Under the pieces are notes generated by a model. That model searched no databases, was not told the DNA's origin, and saw only the letters and a list, made by a program, of their open reading frames with translations. The position numbers were made by a program, and so were the translations under genes. DNA of 64,000 bases from Pyrenula massariospora. Its lineage: Eukaryota > Ascomycota > Eurotiomycetes > Pyrenulales > Pyrenulaceae. Every line of letters starts with the position of its first letter. Position 1 is the first letter of the stretch. Shown here one piece after another: positions 10,123 through 21,275 of the stretch. Where the stretch lies: NCBI GenBank assembly GCA_021030905.1, contig JAGFMI010000025.1:310001-374000 (forward strand), in the 5' to 3' direction.

Positions 10123-13100
10123 TTGAAAAGTATATGTGAAGAGCGTATAGGGGACCGAGAGCGGTATATAACATCTTAGTGATGCGTAGCTCCCCCTATG
10201 AGAACGACTTCACAAGGCTAGGCGACAGAATTGGTGTACCAAAATCATCGAGCCATGATTTCTATCACCAGGCGAGGCCCTGTCAGGCATCAGGTCCTGT
10301 CCTTAGGTTCCCGCGAGGGGCAGTTTACCCGAGGTTATCCCGTCATCGTTCGATGTGAGGAGGGGCTGGTCCTCTTCACCCAGAGCCTATGGATTAAACC
10401 AACAGCACAGCGAATTTGATTTGTGACTATCGTACGATAGTAAAAGGTTCTAGTCTAGTAATTAGACCGAAAAGGTCTTTAGTTAGTGTCAACGTTAGAC
10501 TTAAATGTTAAGTTGACTTAATAGCAGATTCAACCCTTCTTGCAAGACCCTTTTTGACAATTTTTTAGGTTCTTGACCGCCGATCTTGCGCTTTCCATCT
10601 CTCCTGATGTTGAAAGATGGCTACGGATGGTCTATTCTGGGTGGCTGTAGGCTACCAGCCTCCAAAGCTTCATGGTGAGACGGCAGCATGTGGCCTATTT
10701 CCCTGTCAAGAAGAAATTCCACTGTTTCCTCTTTCTTTCCCATCAATAAGCGCTCACTTCCAAAATGGCAATGGGCAGCTGTCAAGGCTAGTGTTGTTGT
10801 AGCCTGTCAAAAATGTTCCTCATCTTTTCTAAACCTCAATTTTCCCGAAACTCGTGCCATAGTATGATTCCAAGTCACATCATTGTCTTCTATACGCGCC
10901 CCCTGCTTCAATCGATATTCGTATCCTACAACGATCTTTCTATCTCCTTTCCGGCTTGTCTCTTCTGAACCCGGCAACAAAGAGGGCCTGAGGCCACTCA
11001 AGGCTCAAGGCGAACTTTCCTATTCCCAACTTGCGAAGCTCACACTGCATGAAGGAAGGTTCACCTGCTACATTGGGCGGAAAAGTACTTGAAAATAGAG
11101 AAGCTTCGCTTGCAAAAACACGAGATTAATGGCAGTGCCTTCCATAAGTCAAGCTGAAAAGTAAATTATCTCCAAAAGTGCGCATTTAAATTATAAATGT
11201 CAATGGTCTAAAATGATACGAAGTATGATACTTCCAGCAATTAAAGGTGAAAGAGAATTTCCATATTCTTGTATTGATCTGGCAGCCATACTTCCACGAA
11301 ATGTCGAGAGGCGGTTTCGTCTTCGTGTTCTTGTCACGAACAATCAAGCATCGAATACCGATGTTCTTCCTGAAGTCTTCAGGAAACTGCGAGATCACAG
11401 GTCTAGTCCAATTTTAGTGTGAGACTATTTTGAAATACTTAGCGTTCACTTCACGTGCCGGCTCAATAAGAACAAAAGCTGCCGTTTGAGATTTGTGTAG
11501 CCCTCTAGTGGCATAAAAGACCCCAGATAAGGCGGCTTGAAGCAATTGCAAGACATGTACATTCGGTCTTACTTTTGAGCAATCACATCAGGATACGCAC
11601 CTCTTACTAGACGTTTTCATGACCCGGCTTGCCCTGTGCTCGTCAATATATTTTTAGATCAGTTATGGCTATGCTGGTACCTGTGCCTCACTAAATCGTA
11701 CTACATCTGTATATCTACAGCATAGATCAAAGATAGATATCTTTACCATATCGGATCAATTAATCACGACTATTCTTATTGGCTGTGAAACTCTACTCCG
11801 ACAGCAAGGATTCTAGCTGGAAATCCTTGCTGATTGCCACAAGTCCCAGCCTTGAGTAAGGAGAACACACGTGCATTCGATGTTGACGCTTGAGCCATGC
11901 GAGACTTTTGGAATATCCAGCCTTCTTCTCAAAACGGTTCATTCTAGCTAGGAGGGCAACTTGCTTCACCACTTCTCTTTGTCAATTGAGGTCCAGCTAC
12001 ATTTAAGCCTCATTGGTTGCTAGAATAAGCTCTACACGGCGATCAGGAAAAGATTTTTCGAGGCCAGTGTTGTTGAAGCCAGTGATTTCTCGGGATATAA
12101 GGCCATCTCTAACGAAAGCGGCTAGATCTTCGCTATCAGCATTCCAATAACTCTCACTATTCCATAAACCAACGCTTTGGCCGCTGTTTTCAAGTCGGAC
12201 CAGGTTGCAGCCTGCTCTGGTCTGGGTTGATTGGGGCAATCTTGGACTTGCCGATATGAAACGCGGACAAGTGTAGAATTCCACGGCAGCTTGTTGTCAC
12301 GCGGGACTATTACCATTACCGTAGGGCGTAGCATGGTCGAATTCATTTTGGTCGGAAAGAGAGGTACTTGAAATTGTCAAACCAGTGAGCATATAAGCGT
12401 GCCGAAGCCGAATGAAAACTCTCTCTGCTGCCATTGGGCAGCGACCCGGCCGGGGTTGAACGCCAAGCATGACGGTCCTCGCGAATAAAACCGACGGACC
12501 TCGTTGCCTCCACGCCCTACAGAGGAACAGATTACGAAGGTGCTTACGGGATGATGGTTGCAGGAATGTTTCCATACCAGAAAGCTGTGCCGATGCAATC
12601 ATCAAGATTTTGATGTTTCTTCCTCTTGGTAGGGAGAACTACGATGCCGAACGGCTATCCAAGCCTCTATCCACATTCGTTAAATATTGACAGCGTCTCT
12701 TGGATCATTAACTTCGATTTGACGGTGAATTTGGTATGGCTGTCCATGAAACACGGGTACCCAGAGCGTGATCTGTTACGCCTTCAATGTATTTCCGTGC
12801 CAAGTCCCGCCTTTCTCGACAGGGTTCGTTACCTCATCCCACTACTACATGGTTTGCCTCTTCATCCTTGAAATTGTCATCGTCATTTGGATGTTCACTT
12901 AAGGCGATTCAAGAACGAAGTAAGCTTGCTTCGCATGTGATTATCCCTGTCTTCTCATTTGATGACGAAACAATGCCTTTCAAAACCTGCTTGTGCTTAT
13001 CTTCGTAAATTCCTTTACGCGATCGGCAGTAACTAACAATTATCCACAATTCCTAAAAGAGCACAAGAATATTCGGTTTGACTAAATACCCGGGCCAGGA

Positions 13101-14024
13101 ACTTCTTTCAGCATTTACAGTTATTGGACACGTATTTTCACGATCAGTCATTGACCACGACCTTCATGAACCCTGGTGGCTCTCAACATGGACCTTCTCC
13201 CCTCTTCCTACCCCTCACACCTTTGAATGGGAGGTCTTAGCAAGCGCATGTAAACCTTCAATTGTCAAAAGCTGATCGTCTAATCCATGGAGTCCATTCC
13301 TTCCAAAGGACTTCCGGCACAAGCTATGCTTACGACACTAATGTGCGATTATCAGATGACAGACCATACGGGCCACGACATTACGTTGTTAGAGACTACC
13401 GCGATTACCAAGTGCCCGAAACGGTGCACTACGACCTAGGTTGCCTAAGCCTTGGCAAAAGCTTGTCCATTTGTTAATTACTATGTATGTTCAGCGTGAT
13501 TGAGGCTTAGGTTCCGCGGAAGTTGGATTGAGCTTCCAACAAGCTTTTCATTTTTGATTCCAAGAGTCTCTTTGTCTCATAAGGTACTTTAACTCGGCCA
13601 ATTCTTGTTGCGGAAGGATTCTATTACTAGGCCTAGTAACTAAAGCGGTTGTACAAAATTTGGGGCCAATTTTTTAGGGTCGTTCCTGCGCCGGAAAACC
13701 CGTGGAATGCTTACAGTCGGCAACTTGCCTCTCTGATCCTGGGCAGGATCTTGAATTTCCTTCTCAAACCGAACCGTCTGATTCTAAACCCTATCAGCTT
13801 TCGGGACTTCATCCGGGTTCGAATTATAGGAGTTTCGCGGCTCGTATAGCAATAAGCGAGCTTGTTTCATTTCCGTCTTACCCGAAGATGAGTAGTGTTC
13901 CTCATGTCTGCCTCATTCCCCAGATTTCCCCAGATTTTAGTTAAAAGAACCCCAATCCCTCTCACGCCATTCTCTCGAATTTTGTCGCCATTCCGTGGGT
14001 TTTCACTCTAGGGATCCGATAACT
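10123..14024. other. 3.9-kb region without a recognisable gene
   Basis: All six frames are broken into short pieces. The only parts with some coding look are minus 12003-12284 and plus 13262-13477, and neither has a partner exon or a recognisable family. A cluster of short palindromes lies at 10426-10521. I see no transposase, tRNA or rRNA signature. Confidence 0.5.
10426..10521. repeat. Cluster of short perfect palindromes
   Basis: Three dyads sit within 96 nt. ACTATCGTACGATAGT at 10426-10441 is a perfect 16-nt palindrome. AGACC-gaaaa-GGTCT at 10464-10478 is a stem with a purine loop. TTAAGT-tg-ACTTAA at 10508-10521 is a near-continuous palindrome. They lie about 300 nt upstream of the minus-strand hypothetical gene start, in AT-rich sequence. 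Confidence 0.6.
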
Positions 14025-15124
14025 ATGAAGCTGTCTCATTTTGTTTACGTATTGCCATTGGCAGGCAGCGTCTTTGCCGCTGGTGTCAGGTACGCGCTCC
14101 CATTTCACTTCAACTACACTTCTTACATGGTCTTACTAGCTTATGGGAGCGATACGCCGACCTTGAACCCCAACTCTGCGGTCACAGTTGTTCTGCCAGC
14201 GCGCCTTGCACCGGAGTATGTTTCCGCTGCGAGAATGGCTTTGTAAGTTGGAATTAGAGACGCGATGTACCAAGGGCATACTAAGTTGAACAGTGTGAAG
14301 GAGAGGATGCAGTCGTCACTCGTGGCATCATTGCTGAACGAGAGGCTGCTGAGGCTCAGATGGCTAAAGAGAAGCGCGATGCAGCTGCAGCACTTCAAAA
14401 CTTGAAGCCTAGGGCAATGTGTGGGTCTCCATGCAGCTCTGGGGCCGATTGCGTCGGAGCGGGAGCTTGCACTCTGTGTCCCATTACCAAAGTCGTATGT
14501 GACTAGTAAACGAGCTTTCTTTGACATCTGGAAGGGCTTACCATTGGCACAGTGTACCCACGTGCGCCGCGCGAAACGTGATCTGAGCCTGGAATCACGT
14601 GATCCCGAGCCTGAACCAGCAGCAGAACCAGCAGCAGAACCAGCTTCTATGGAAATGAGCCCCATTGAGGCGCGAAACCCCCTGCTTGAAGCCCGGGTTG
14701 GATGCGGCGGACCATGCACCTCCTCGTCACAGTGCACTTCGGCCTGTCGTCTTTGCGCTGGAGGCGGCACCGTATGTTCCCTGTCTCCGGTGCCTCCGTA
14801 GTCTGTCCTTCAACTAATCATTAATCCAGTGCCATCCGCCCCATCTGGTCAAAGACCGTAATCTCAACTACTTTGAAGAGCGTGCTGAACGTCTCGTGAA
14901 GAAAGAAGAGATGAGTCATAAGCCTCGGAGCGTTCTAGAGGAACGCCAGGAAGGTTGTGGTAAAGCTTGTTCGAAGAGATCCGATTGCGCGGGTACCGGC
15001 TGCCCACTGTGCATTAACGGTAGCGTAAGTCAACTCTTATTCCCTGCTGAGGCTATGCGCCTTCAGCTCCCTTTGATATCGCGTCAAACGCTAAGATCTT
15101 CTGCAGTGCATCGTGGGACCATGA
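14025..15124 (+). CDS. Secreted four-module six-cysteine repeat protein, six exons
   Basis: Exons 14025-14089, 14140-14242, 14294-14494, 14553-14771, 14830-15024 and 15107-15124 splice to 801 nt (266 aa); donors are GTACGC, GTAAGT, GTATGT, GTATGT, GTAAGT and all acceptors are YAG. A signal peptide covers about residues 1-20. Four modules follow the pattern C-x3-C-x5-C-x(3-5)-C-x2-C-x(4-5)-C, with Cys at 35/39/45/49/52/57, 99/103/109/115/118/124, 174/178/184/188/191/197 and 239/243/249/254/257/262. The first Cys is always followed by Gly. In every module a phase-0 intron falls directly before the sixth Cys, so each new exon opens with TGY. The linkers are charged, carry dibasic sites (KEKR at 81-84, AKR at 130-132, KK in exon 5), and three end in LxxR just before the module. 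A 12-nt tandem repeat encodes EPAA in exon 4. This looks like a secreted precursor that could be cut into several cystine-rich peptides; function unknown. Confidence 0.8.
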
Positions 15125-17138
15125 GCAAAGTGTTTGAATGCTTTGTCGCTTACTAGCCATTCTCAATGGCTTCTGGCTGCCTGTAAGACTGTATAGCTAA
15201 AGTGCTCATAGAAGAAAATACGCTCGCTTTTACACTAGTAACAATTCCAGCCCGAGAGATTAGCCGTCAGCACTTTGCAATGCCGTGATCGTGGCTGACT
15301 TCTGCTAATAATTTGGCTTGAAAACGTTTCTTCTCCCTTCTCTGTGTCTGAACTTTTATCAATTCTGTCGACCATATCTTTGCCACTTTTGATCCCATCG
15401 TCAAAGTCTTGACATGCTTGTGATGGCCTATTTTAGCTTGTCTACTACTGAATATTTAACAAGTTACACGTGGTGCTGTAAGCGTTTTGTTCCTACCGGC
15501 GTTTCCTAGATATCCTAATTTATCTAGTATCCTCATTCATTCAGGTTTGATCGACTCATAAAACTGAGAGTAATATAGTTATGTTTAGGAATGTATGGCA
15601 AGATTTCATTTGCTATTCGCTCCTTGAAAAACAAATATTTTGAATCCGCCCTTTTCCTACCTTGCTACCATGAATATTCTGGTATACAACTTCGCCGCAG
15701 ACTCCGATATTCATCAAGTTGTTGGACGCTTGTATGGACGAAATGGACCACCAACGTCTCGATTAGTATTCAACTATGAAGCTGGTAGCATGTTCGACAT
15801 GGTCATCGGAAAAACTATACACCCGTCTGAAGATGACTATATCTCAATAGAGCTTCCATTAATCGGGCAGACTGGAGGTCAGAAGGAGCCCTTTCAGTCA
15901 ATGCTTCTACAACGGCGCCGCAGATTCTTTACATTGCCCCGCTGATTCGGAGACTGGAATGATCCACTTTGTAAATCGTTGTTGGATCTACCGACTAGTA
16001 AAATTTCCGGCATGGAGACGGGTCGGGTGTCTTGCAACTGTAAAAGTCTTTCATCGCTTACGGCACCTTAAACTATGCTCTATACTAATCCAACGATCAG
16101 AGAGACCATCTAAGATACTTTGAATTGGGATTTGGAGAATGGCATGAATGGTCATGTTCACACGGAGGCATCTGTTTCAGCCAATTATGATGTCTCGTGT
16201 CGACAGGCATGTGCGTCGAACAAGACCACAGGTAAGAGTATCTCTGAGCTAAAAGTCAACTGCCTGGCCTACACCGCAAGGAACAGTCCAGATCAGCAGT
16301 TCTTCGTTGCCACAGATAATTACTTCACATAGAGTGGCTTTTTGGTGTTTGGCTAGGTCCTGGAGAAGATACCTTTTGATACCGTGGAGTTATAGTAGGA
16401 GAGCTGTTGGGTTGGATCCGAATGGGGCTGACGACTTAGGATGAAGCAGGGGGAAGGCAATATGTTGCTACCATAGGGAGAAGCTGAAGGTCTGTTGATA
16501 GCCGAGAGGGGGACTTTAAGTAGTAGCGACTGGTAGAGCAAGAAACAAGGAAATTATATATCGAGACGATACCGGCGAGGAGGTAGAGGGAAAAAGATTG
16601 TAGGTAGGGAGGGTGGTTGGAGCGGAGCTTCTGAGTCGAAATACCATAATTAGCCGGTGATTGGCCGGTGAGGCCGAGGTGAGGAAGGCGGTAGGAGAGG
16701 ACAGGTGACGGGGTGGACTCTTCAACTTCTTGGTGATGTTGACCCTTGACCATCTCCGCCACTTTGCTAGAACTTACATTTGCAGCCCTCGCCAAGATTT
16801 CAAGGAGGACATGTTCAGCATGTCGGACCCAGAGACTCACCACTCTGGTTCCGCGTGTATACTCCGAGAACCACCACTGTCCGTCACGAACCAGTTCTTT
16901 ATCAGGCATGGCTTTTTGCGCATATTACTAGCTTCCACACTTACGGACGTATCTATCTAGTTCTGTCTTGAAGAACACCAGCAAAGGCCGAACTAATGTT
17001 ATTCTCTTAGATCAAAAGTTATTTGATCAGTTTCATTTTCCTCATTTTAGTTTCCCATTTAACCGTCAAGTTTTTTTTCGTTTTGTTTTGAATTGTATGT
17101 TTCAATCAGGGCCGCTGTCTCCATATTGATACGGATCC
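15125..17138. other. 2-kb region with only weak ORFs
   Basis: It contains the weak gene-like frame at 15670-15945 (listed separately). A minus-strand frame at 16436-16909 has a tryptophan-rich first part with a GTGAGT donor-like site, but I could not build a gene from it. The remainder is open-frame poor, and 17000-17138 is the upstream region of the F-box gene. Confidence 0.45.
15670..15945 (+). CDS. Possible small gene or gene remnant, unrecognised
   Basis: From the ATG at 15670 about 90 codons have a protein-like composition (for example NILVYNFAADSDIHQVVGRL and SRLVFNYEAGSMFDMVIGK), suggesting a small beta-rich protein. After about 15880 this frame becomes arginine-rich and unconvincing, while a second frame opens at about 15837 and reads GALSVNASTTAPQILYIAPL before a stop at about 15960. 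No intron bridges the two frames. It may be a gene with an indel, a remnant, or chance. There is no signal peptide and no recognisable family. Confidence 0.3.
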   Translation: MNILVYNFAADSDIHQVVGRLYGRNGPPTSRLVFNYEAGSMFDMVIGKTIHPSEDDYISIELPLIGQTGGQKEPFQSMLLQRRRRFFTLPR

Positions 17139-18809
17139 ATGATGGCTTTATCGAAAGCTGTTTCGAAGCTTCAAATAGGATCGTCGGCGGCGACGTTGTC
17201 GTCAAGTTCCTTTCGTCCTTCGAGATCCTCCACCATGGCGACAAGTACGCCTCAGACTTCTGAATGGTCTTTGATCCGTATATATACATCACCTCAAACT
17301 TTCAATCTTTGCCAACTGGCAACCGAGCTCTTGACAGAGATTGTAGCTTATCTTCAAGCCCCGGACCTTAAGGCTCTACGGCGGACTCACAGCACGTTTC
17401 TCAATATCACCGCACAATTCCTCTTTCACAGTGTCAATGTACTCTTCAATACTAAGAGCTTTGACCGCCTTGTGGCGATATCGTCACACCCATATATCCG
17501 TACGTGCGTCAAACAATTGATTTACGAGGCAGATAGACTCGACCACATGTGTGCAAAGGCCAATTGGCGAGCAATCGTCGAACAAGATATCCATCTCGTG
17601 CAAAAACTCAAAACATCCGCAGCCCGAAAGCAGGGCAAATTCTACAAACCAGAGTTCTGGGGAAAGCCATACTCGTCTCCGGAGCTTGATCACGGCTTCG
17701 CTCGCTACCAAGAGCTGCAAAGGGATCAAGAGGTACGTTGCTGCACGCCGATTTACACCAGAGGTCCCTGACAGAGATTGCTGCAGGATGTTAAGCGGTT
17801 CCATCATGACCGCCTCTCCTTCGCAAAAGCCTTCCACAACCTTTCCTCTCTCGAAAGGATTCTCTTCAGCACCCGCCAGCGGTTTATCCCATTCACCCCT
17901 TATTACAACCGCGTCTACCGTGACGGCAAGGTTCGCACCGCCGGAGAACAATCCATCACGCCGGACGATTATCCTGGTCTCTATTCCTTCATCTCGCTTA
18001 TCAGATCTATTACAGACTACGTCAACACCGCACCTAAACTTAACACCCTAGCAGCAGGATACATACACTGGTCCGCAATAAAACGCCTCGTCCACCTCGC
18101 CCACTGCCCCCCACACCCACAAGCCCGCCAAGCACTCGCCAACCTCACAAGCCTCTCCCTCTCCTTCACCGTCCACGCAAACCTCTGGACAAACATCCAC
18201 AACCAAATCACATCCTGCCGAGAATACATCCGCGGCGCCTCCTCCTCCTCCTCCTCCAACGACGCCACCACCACCACCACCACCCCCCAACCCCCCCTCC
18301 TCCGCTTCCTCTCCTCCCTCCCCAACCTCCGCCGCCTCAGCCTCCGCTTCGACCTCCACGCCGTCTTCGACGCCACCCGCCGCCTCGAAACCGTCTGTAC
18401 CCTGCCCGACATCGTCGGCTGCTCCTCCGCCTCCACCGCGCCCCTCTGGCCGCACCTCGAGCACCTCTCCCTAACTTCCGTCGCCGTGCCGCGCCGCAGC
18501 CTGGCGTCCTTCCTGCGCCTCCAGAGGGCCTCGCTGTGCTCGCTCACGCTGCGGCACCCGGTGGCCGCGGAGGGGGAGTGCTGGGGGGATATCGTGCAGG
18601 ATCTGAGGGGGAGTGGGGTGGGGTGGCGGGATGTGAAGGTGTGTGGGTGGCTGGGGAGGAAGGGGGCCAAGACGGACGCTGGGTTTTATGTGCCGGAGGA
18701 TGAGGGGGAGGGGGAGGGGAAGGAGGCGGGGAGGAGGAGGGAGGTGAGGAGGTTTGTTATGGGGGAGCGGGAGGGGAATCCTGTGAGGAAGTGGAAGAGC
18801 GGGCCTTGA
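17139..18809 (+). CDS. F-box domain protein, two exons
   Basis: Exons 17139-17732 and 17787-18809 join in phase 0 across a 54-nt intron (GTACGT donor, CTGCAG acceptor) to give 538 residues. Residues about 56-100 match an F-box: the LATELLTEIVAYL core is followed by DLKALRRTHSTFLN. F-box proteins recruit substrates to SCF ubiquitin ligases through Skp1; the C-terminal part would bind the target. The second exon contains poly-Ser and poly-Thr runs (from CTC and ACC triplet repeats at about 18238-18285) and leucine-rich segments (LLRFLSSLPNLRRLSLRF) that look like irregular LRRs. The coding strand is strongly C-rich from about 18050 to 18500 and strongly G-rich from about 18540 to 18790. The tail is Gly/Glu/Arg-rich. 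The target is unknown. Confidence 0.85.
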
Positions 18810-19635
18810 TGAGGGTTTTGCGGATCAGCGTACGCCTGAGGCAGCTAGGGATGGTTCGGTGGCTGGAGATTTGCGGTCTTGTTGGACTCTTCAGACGCGA
18901 TGTTTCACGTTGCACAAAAGGGGAGGAGGATGAGAAAATAACGGCTCTGTACATATATCGGGTTCTTCGTCGTTCGAGGAAGATGGTATTAAGGCCATCC
19001 AGTGCCAGGTGCCTTGTGTCCGTCTAATCAGAGAAGACACAAGTTTCCCGACTAGATACTAGTCTACAAAAAATTTCTCTTCGATGCGCCCACAGTCTAC
19101 ATCGAGTCCAAAAAGTCTTCCTTCTAGGCAGCACTCTCAACGTAAGAACAGCCGGGGCTGTACGTTCAATTGACGGGCTTCTGGCTCTCGAGTTTCCTTT
19201 TCGCTAGAGCGCATCTATTCAGAGCACAAGTCGGCCATAGAAAGGGTTCGGGATTCCGCTGTTGTCTACGATGGCGGAGGTGGGAGATAGAAGGGGAGAG
19301 AGGGTTTAAGTAATGTAAGCTGACTAGATAGACAAGGAAAGGTGAGGCGAGGCGAGGTGATGCGTGGGGAAGATCATGTCGAGTTCGGATACGGTGAGGT
19401 GTGATGACGAAGTGAAAGAGCTCGTACGAGGGGGTTGTGAAGGATAAAGGGTATAAGTGGAAGAGAGGGGGGACCAGGGGGGCTCGTTTGGTTGAAAAAA
19501 AGATAGGGGAAGGCAAAGGCTGACGATAGGAATTGTCTCGACTACATATTCAAGATCTCAGGAAAGGCCTCGTACAGATCCTTTCACATCGGTCGTGAAT
19601 GGCTAGGACAGGATAATGTTGTCTATTATGCGAGT
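18810..19635. other. Intergenic region between convergent genes
   Basis: The 3' regions of the F-box gene and the complex I subunit gene meet here. The stretch 19160-19520 is purine-rich on the plus strand; its long minus-strand frame looks like low-complexity sequence. Confidence 0.5.
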
Positions 19636-20660
19636 CTATGTATGAGTTCTCTCCGGAGGTTGCGTAGCCCCTGTATGCGTGCCTCGTTCGAAATAGTGCC
19701 ATTGGCCATGAGGCGGCTTCTCGACTAGTGGTTCCCATCTGGTGGAGAAGTTCAGTGAATGCATTTCTGGAAGGAGTTCTAGGTGCGACGTACGCTTGAG
19801 AGTCTGTTATCTCTTTGACGAGCTTTAGTTCGCCTTCCGCTACTTGGATCACTTCTTCAATGAGTCCGCATCCTATCTCGTTTTCGATCTTGGAGACCCT
19901 ATAAAATTTGTTTGTGTCAGCTCAACCCAAATTTTGCCGTCCACAGTTGTCGGATCCGAGGCTCTACATACTGTTCCGCATCCAATGTTGGCGATGGCTG
20001 CCACCAATCCGGAAACGATTCTTCACCCTCGCTAGTGCTAAGAACTGCCTGCATCGAAGCCCTGAGCTTGCGCTGCATCGATTCCTCTATTTCGAAGCCA
20101 CCATCCATCCATTCCTCTCGCTTCTCAGGCAGCGGCCTCTCACCTGGTGGTGGGGTTATCGACCTTTTCACTTCATCAGACTTAAGCGCATTAAACTTGC
20201 GCTCGATAGCTTCCTCTGGCTTATTTTCTATAAAGTCTATCTTGTTGCGGAGGACCTCCCGGGCCCTTGACCGTAGATTGTCCGCATCCTGGTCGCTAAT
20301 TGCTTCACTCGCTTGTTCTTGCTCGAAGTCGTCTATCAAGTTAAGTTGCTGCTTGAAAGTCTCGAGGTCTGTTTGCACGGATTCTTCCACACGCTTCTTC
20401 GTTGCATTTGCCCACTCATCATAGCCGGCCGGCTTTGCAGTTTCAACAATTGATAGTCGGTGCTTGGTTAGAGCTTCGCATGATTGTCGGTAGACACTAG
20501 TGTCGGGAAGTGTCTGTAAAGCGGAGAGGGTCCGACTATAGAGGCTGACAAGAGCGTACTGAGGATATGGGTGATTACGGAGTCCCGTCAAGCCTGTAGG
20601 AGCATTGGCGGTTAGGTAGGTCGGCTTGACTGCGGCGAGGAGGCGGAGGGTTGACCTCAT
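19636..20660 (-). CDS. Complex I 29.9-kDa (NDUFA5/B13-type) subunit, mitochondrial
   Basis: Exons on the minus strand are 20660-19945, 19898-19794 and 19738-19636, with 46-nt (GTGGAC donor, CTGAC branch, TATAG acceptor) and 55-nt (GTACGT donor, ACCAG acceptor) introns, giving 307 residues. The N-terminus is a basic presequence followed by TGLTGLRNHPYPQYALVSLY, the signature of the ETC complex I NDUFA5 family (Neurospora 29.9-kDa NADH:ubiquinone oxidoreductase subunit). Residues about 110-150 are a charged helical region. Joining exon 1 to exon 2 restores the conserved IGCGLIEEVIQVAEGELKLV, and exon 3 supplies WEPLVEKPPHGQWHYF, a family C-terminal motif, which supports both splices. It is an accessory subunit of the complex I matrix arm. 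It is divergent from the PDI gene across about 615 bp. Confidence 0.93.
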
Positions 20661-21275
20661 CGTGGATGGGCCAATGGTAGAGAGATTTTAGAGGTGATCA
20701 CTCTGGACAAATGTCCTCATTGCTGGGAGGTAACAAAGTATTTCTTGTAAAAGGATGTCACCGACAGATGAGCTATGGGGAACAACGTTTTCCTCATGTT
20801 GAAGCTCCAATTGAGCTCGAGGTCCGAAAGTCCTAAGCTCCAGGGACGGCGTCGGTAGCCAATCGGTGGTTGGTGCACGCCAAGGCAATCTTGGCGCCGT
20901 TACGCCTCCGTGGCAGTTAGACGTCGAGGCAAAGGGGCATCTTAACTAACATCCATACCCCACGACACCAACGCGGGCCTTTCGTAGGAGCGACCCTACT
21001 ATTCTTCTTCATTGCCCTTGCGCTTTTTTTCAAGAACTTACTACTTAATGAAATCGAAACTTTCCTGCTCAGCCTAATCTGTTTGACCTGTCGACCCACA
21101 TTCGCTTGTTGACGTCCTCCACCTCGAACATCCGATAATCAGCCCCAGACCTCACCCTCTCGAACATTCAAATTATTAGAATATTCTTTCTTGATGACAT
21201 AACACATCACAATCTCCTTTCCTTGCATTGAATCACCTTGGCCATCAGTGAGCGTCGCTCTCGCCAGCTCTAACG
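20661..21275. promoter_or_regulatory. Shared upstream region, complex I subunit / PDI
   Basis: About 615 bp separate two divergent start codons, so this must hold both promoters. It contains no convincing open frame; I could not identify specific factor sites. Confidence 0.5.

Noticed and set aside
12003-12284. Minus-strand frame with a plausible composition
   Set aside because: No start context, upstream exon or family could be found; noted only within the intergenic entry.
13805-13835. GGGTTCGAATTA, like a tRNA B box
   Set aside because: No A box or acceptor stem could be formed upstream; not a tRNA.
17484-18670. Long minus-strand frames opposite the F-box gene
   Set aside because: They are shadows produced by the C-rich coding strand (Arg/Gly/Val-rich translations).
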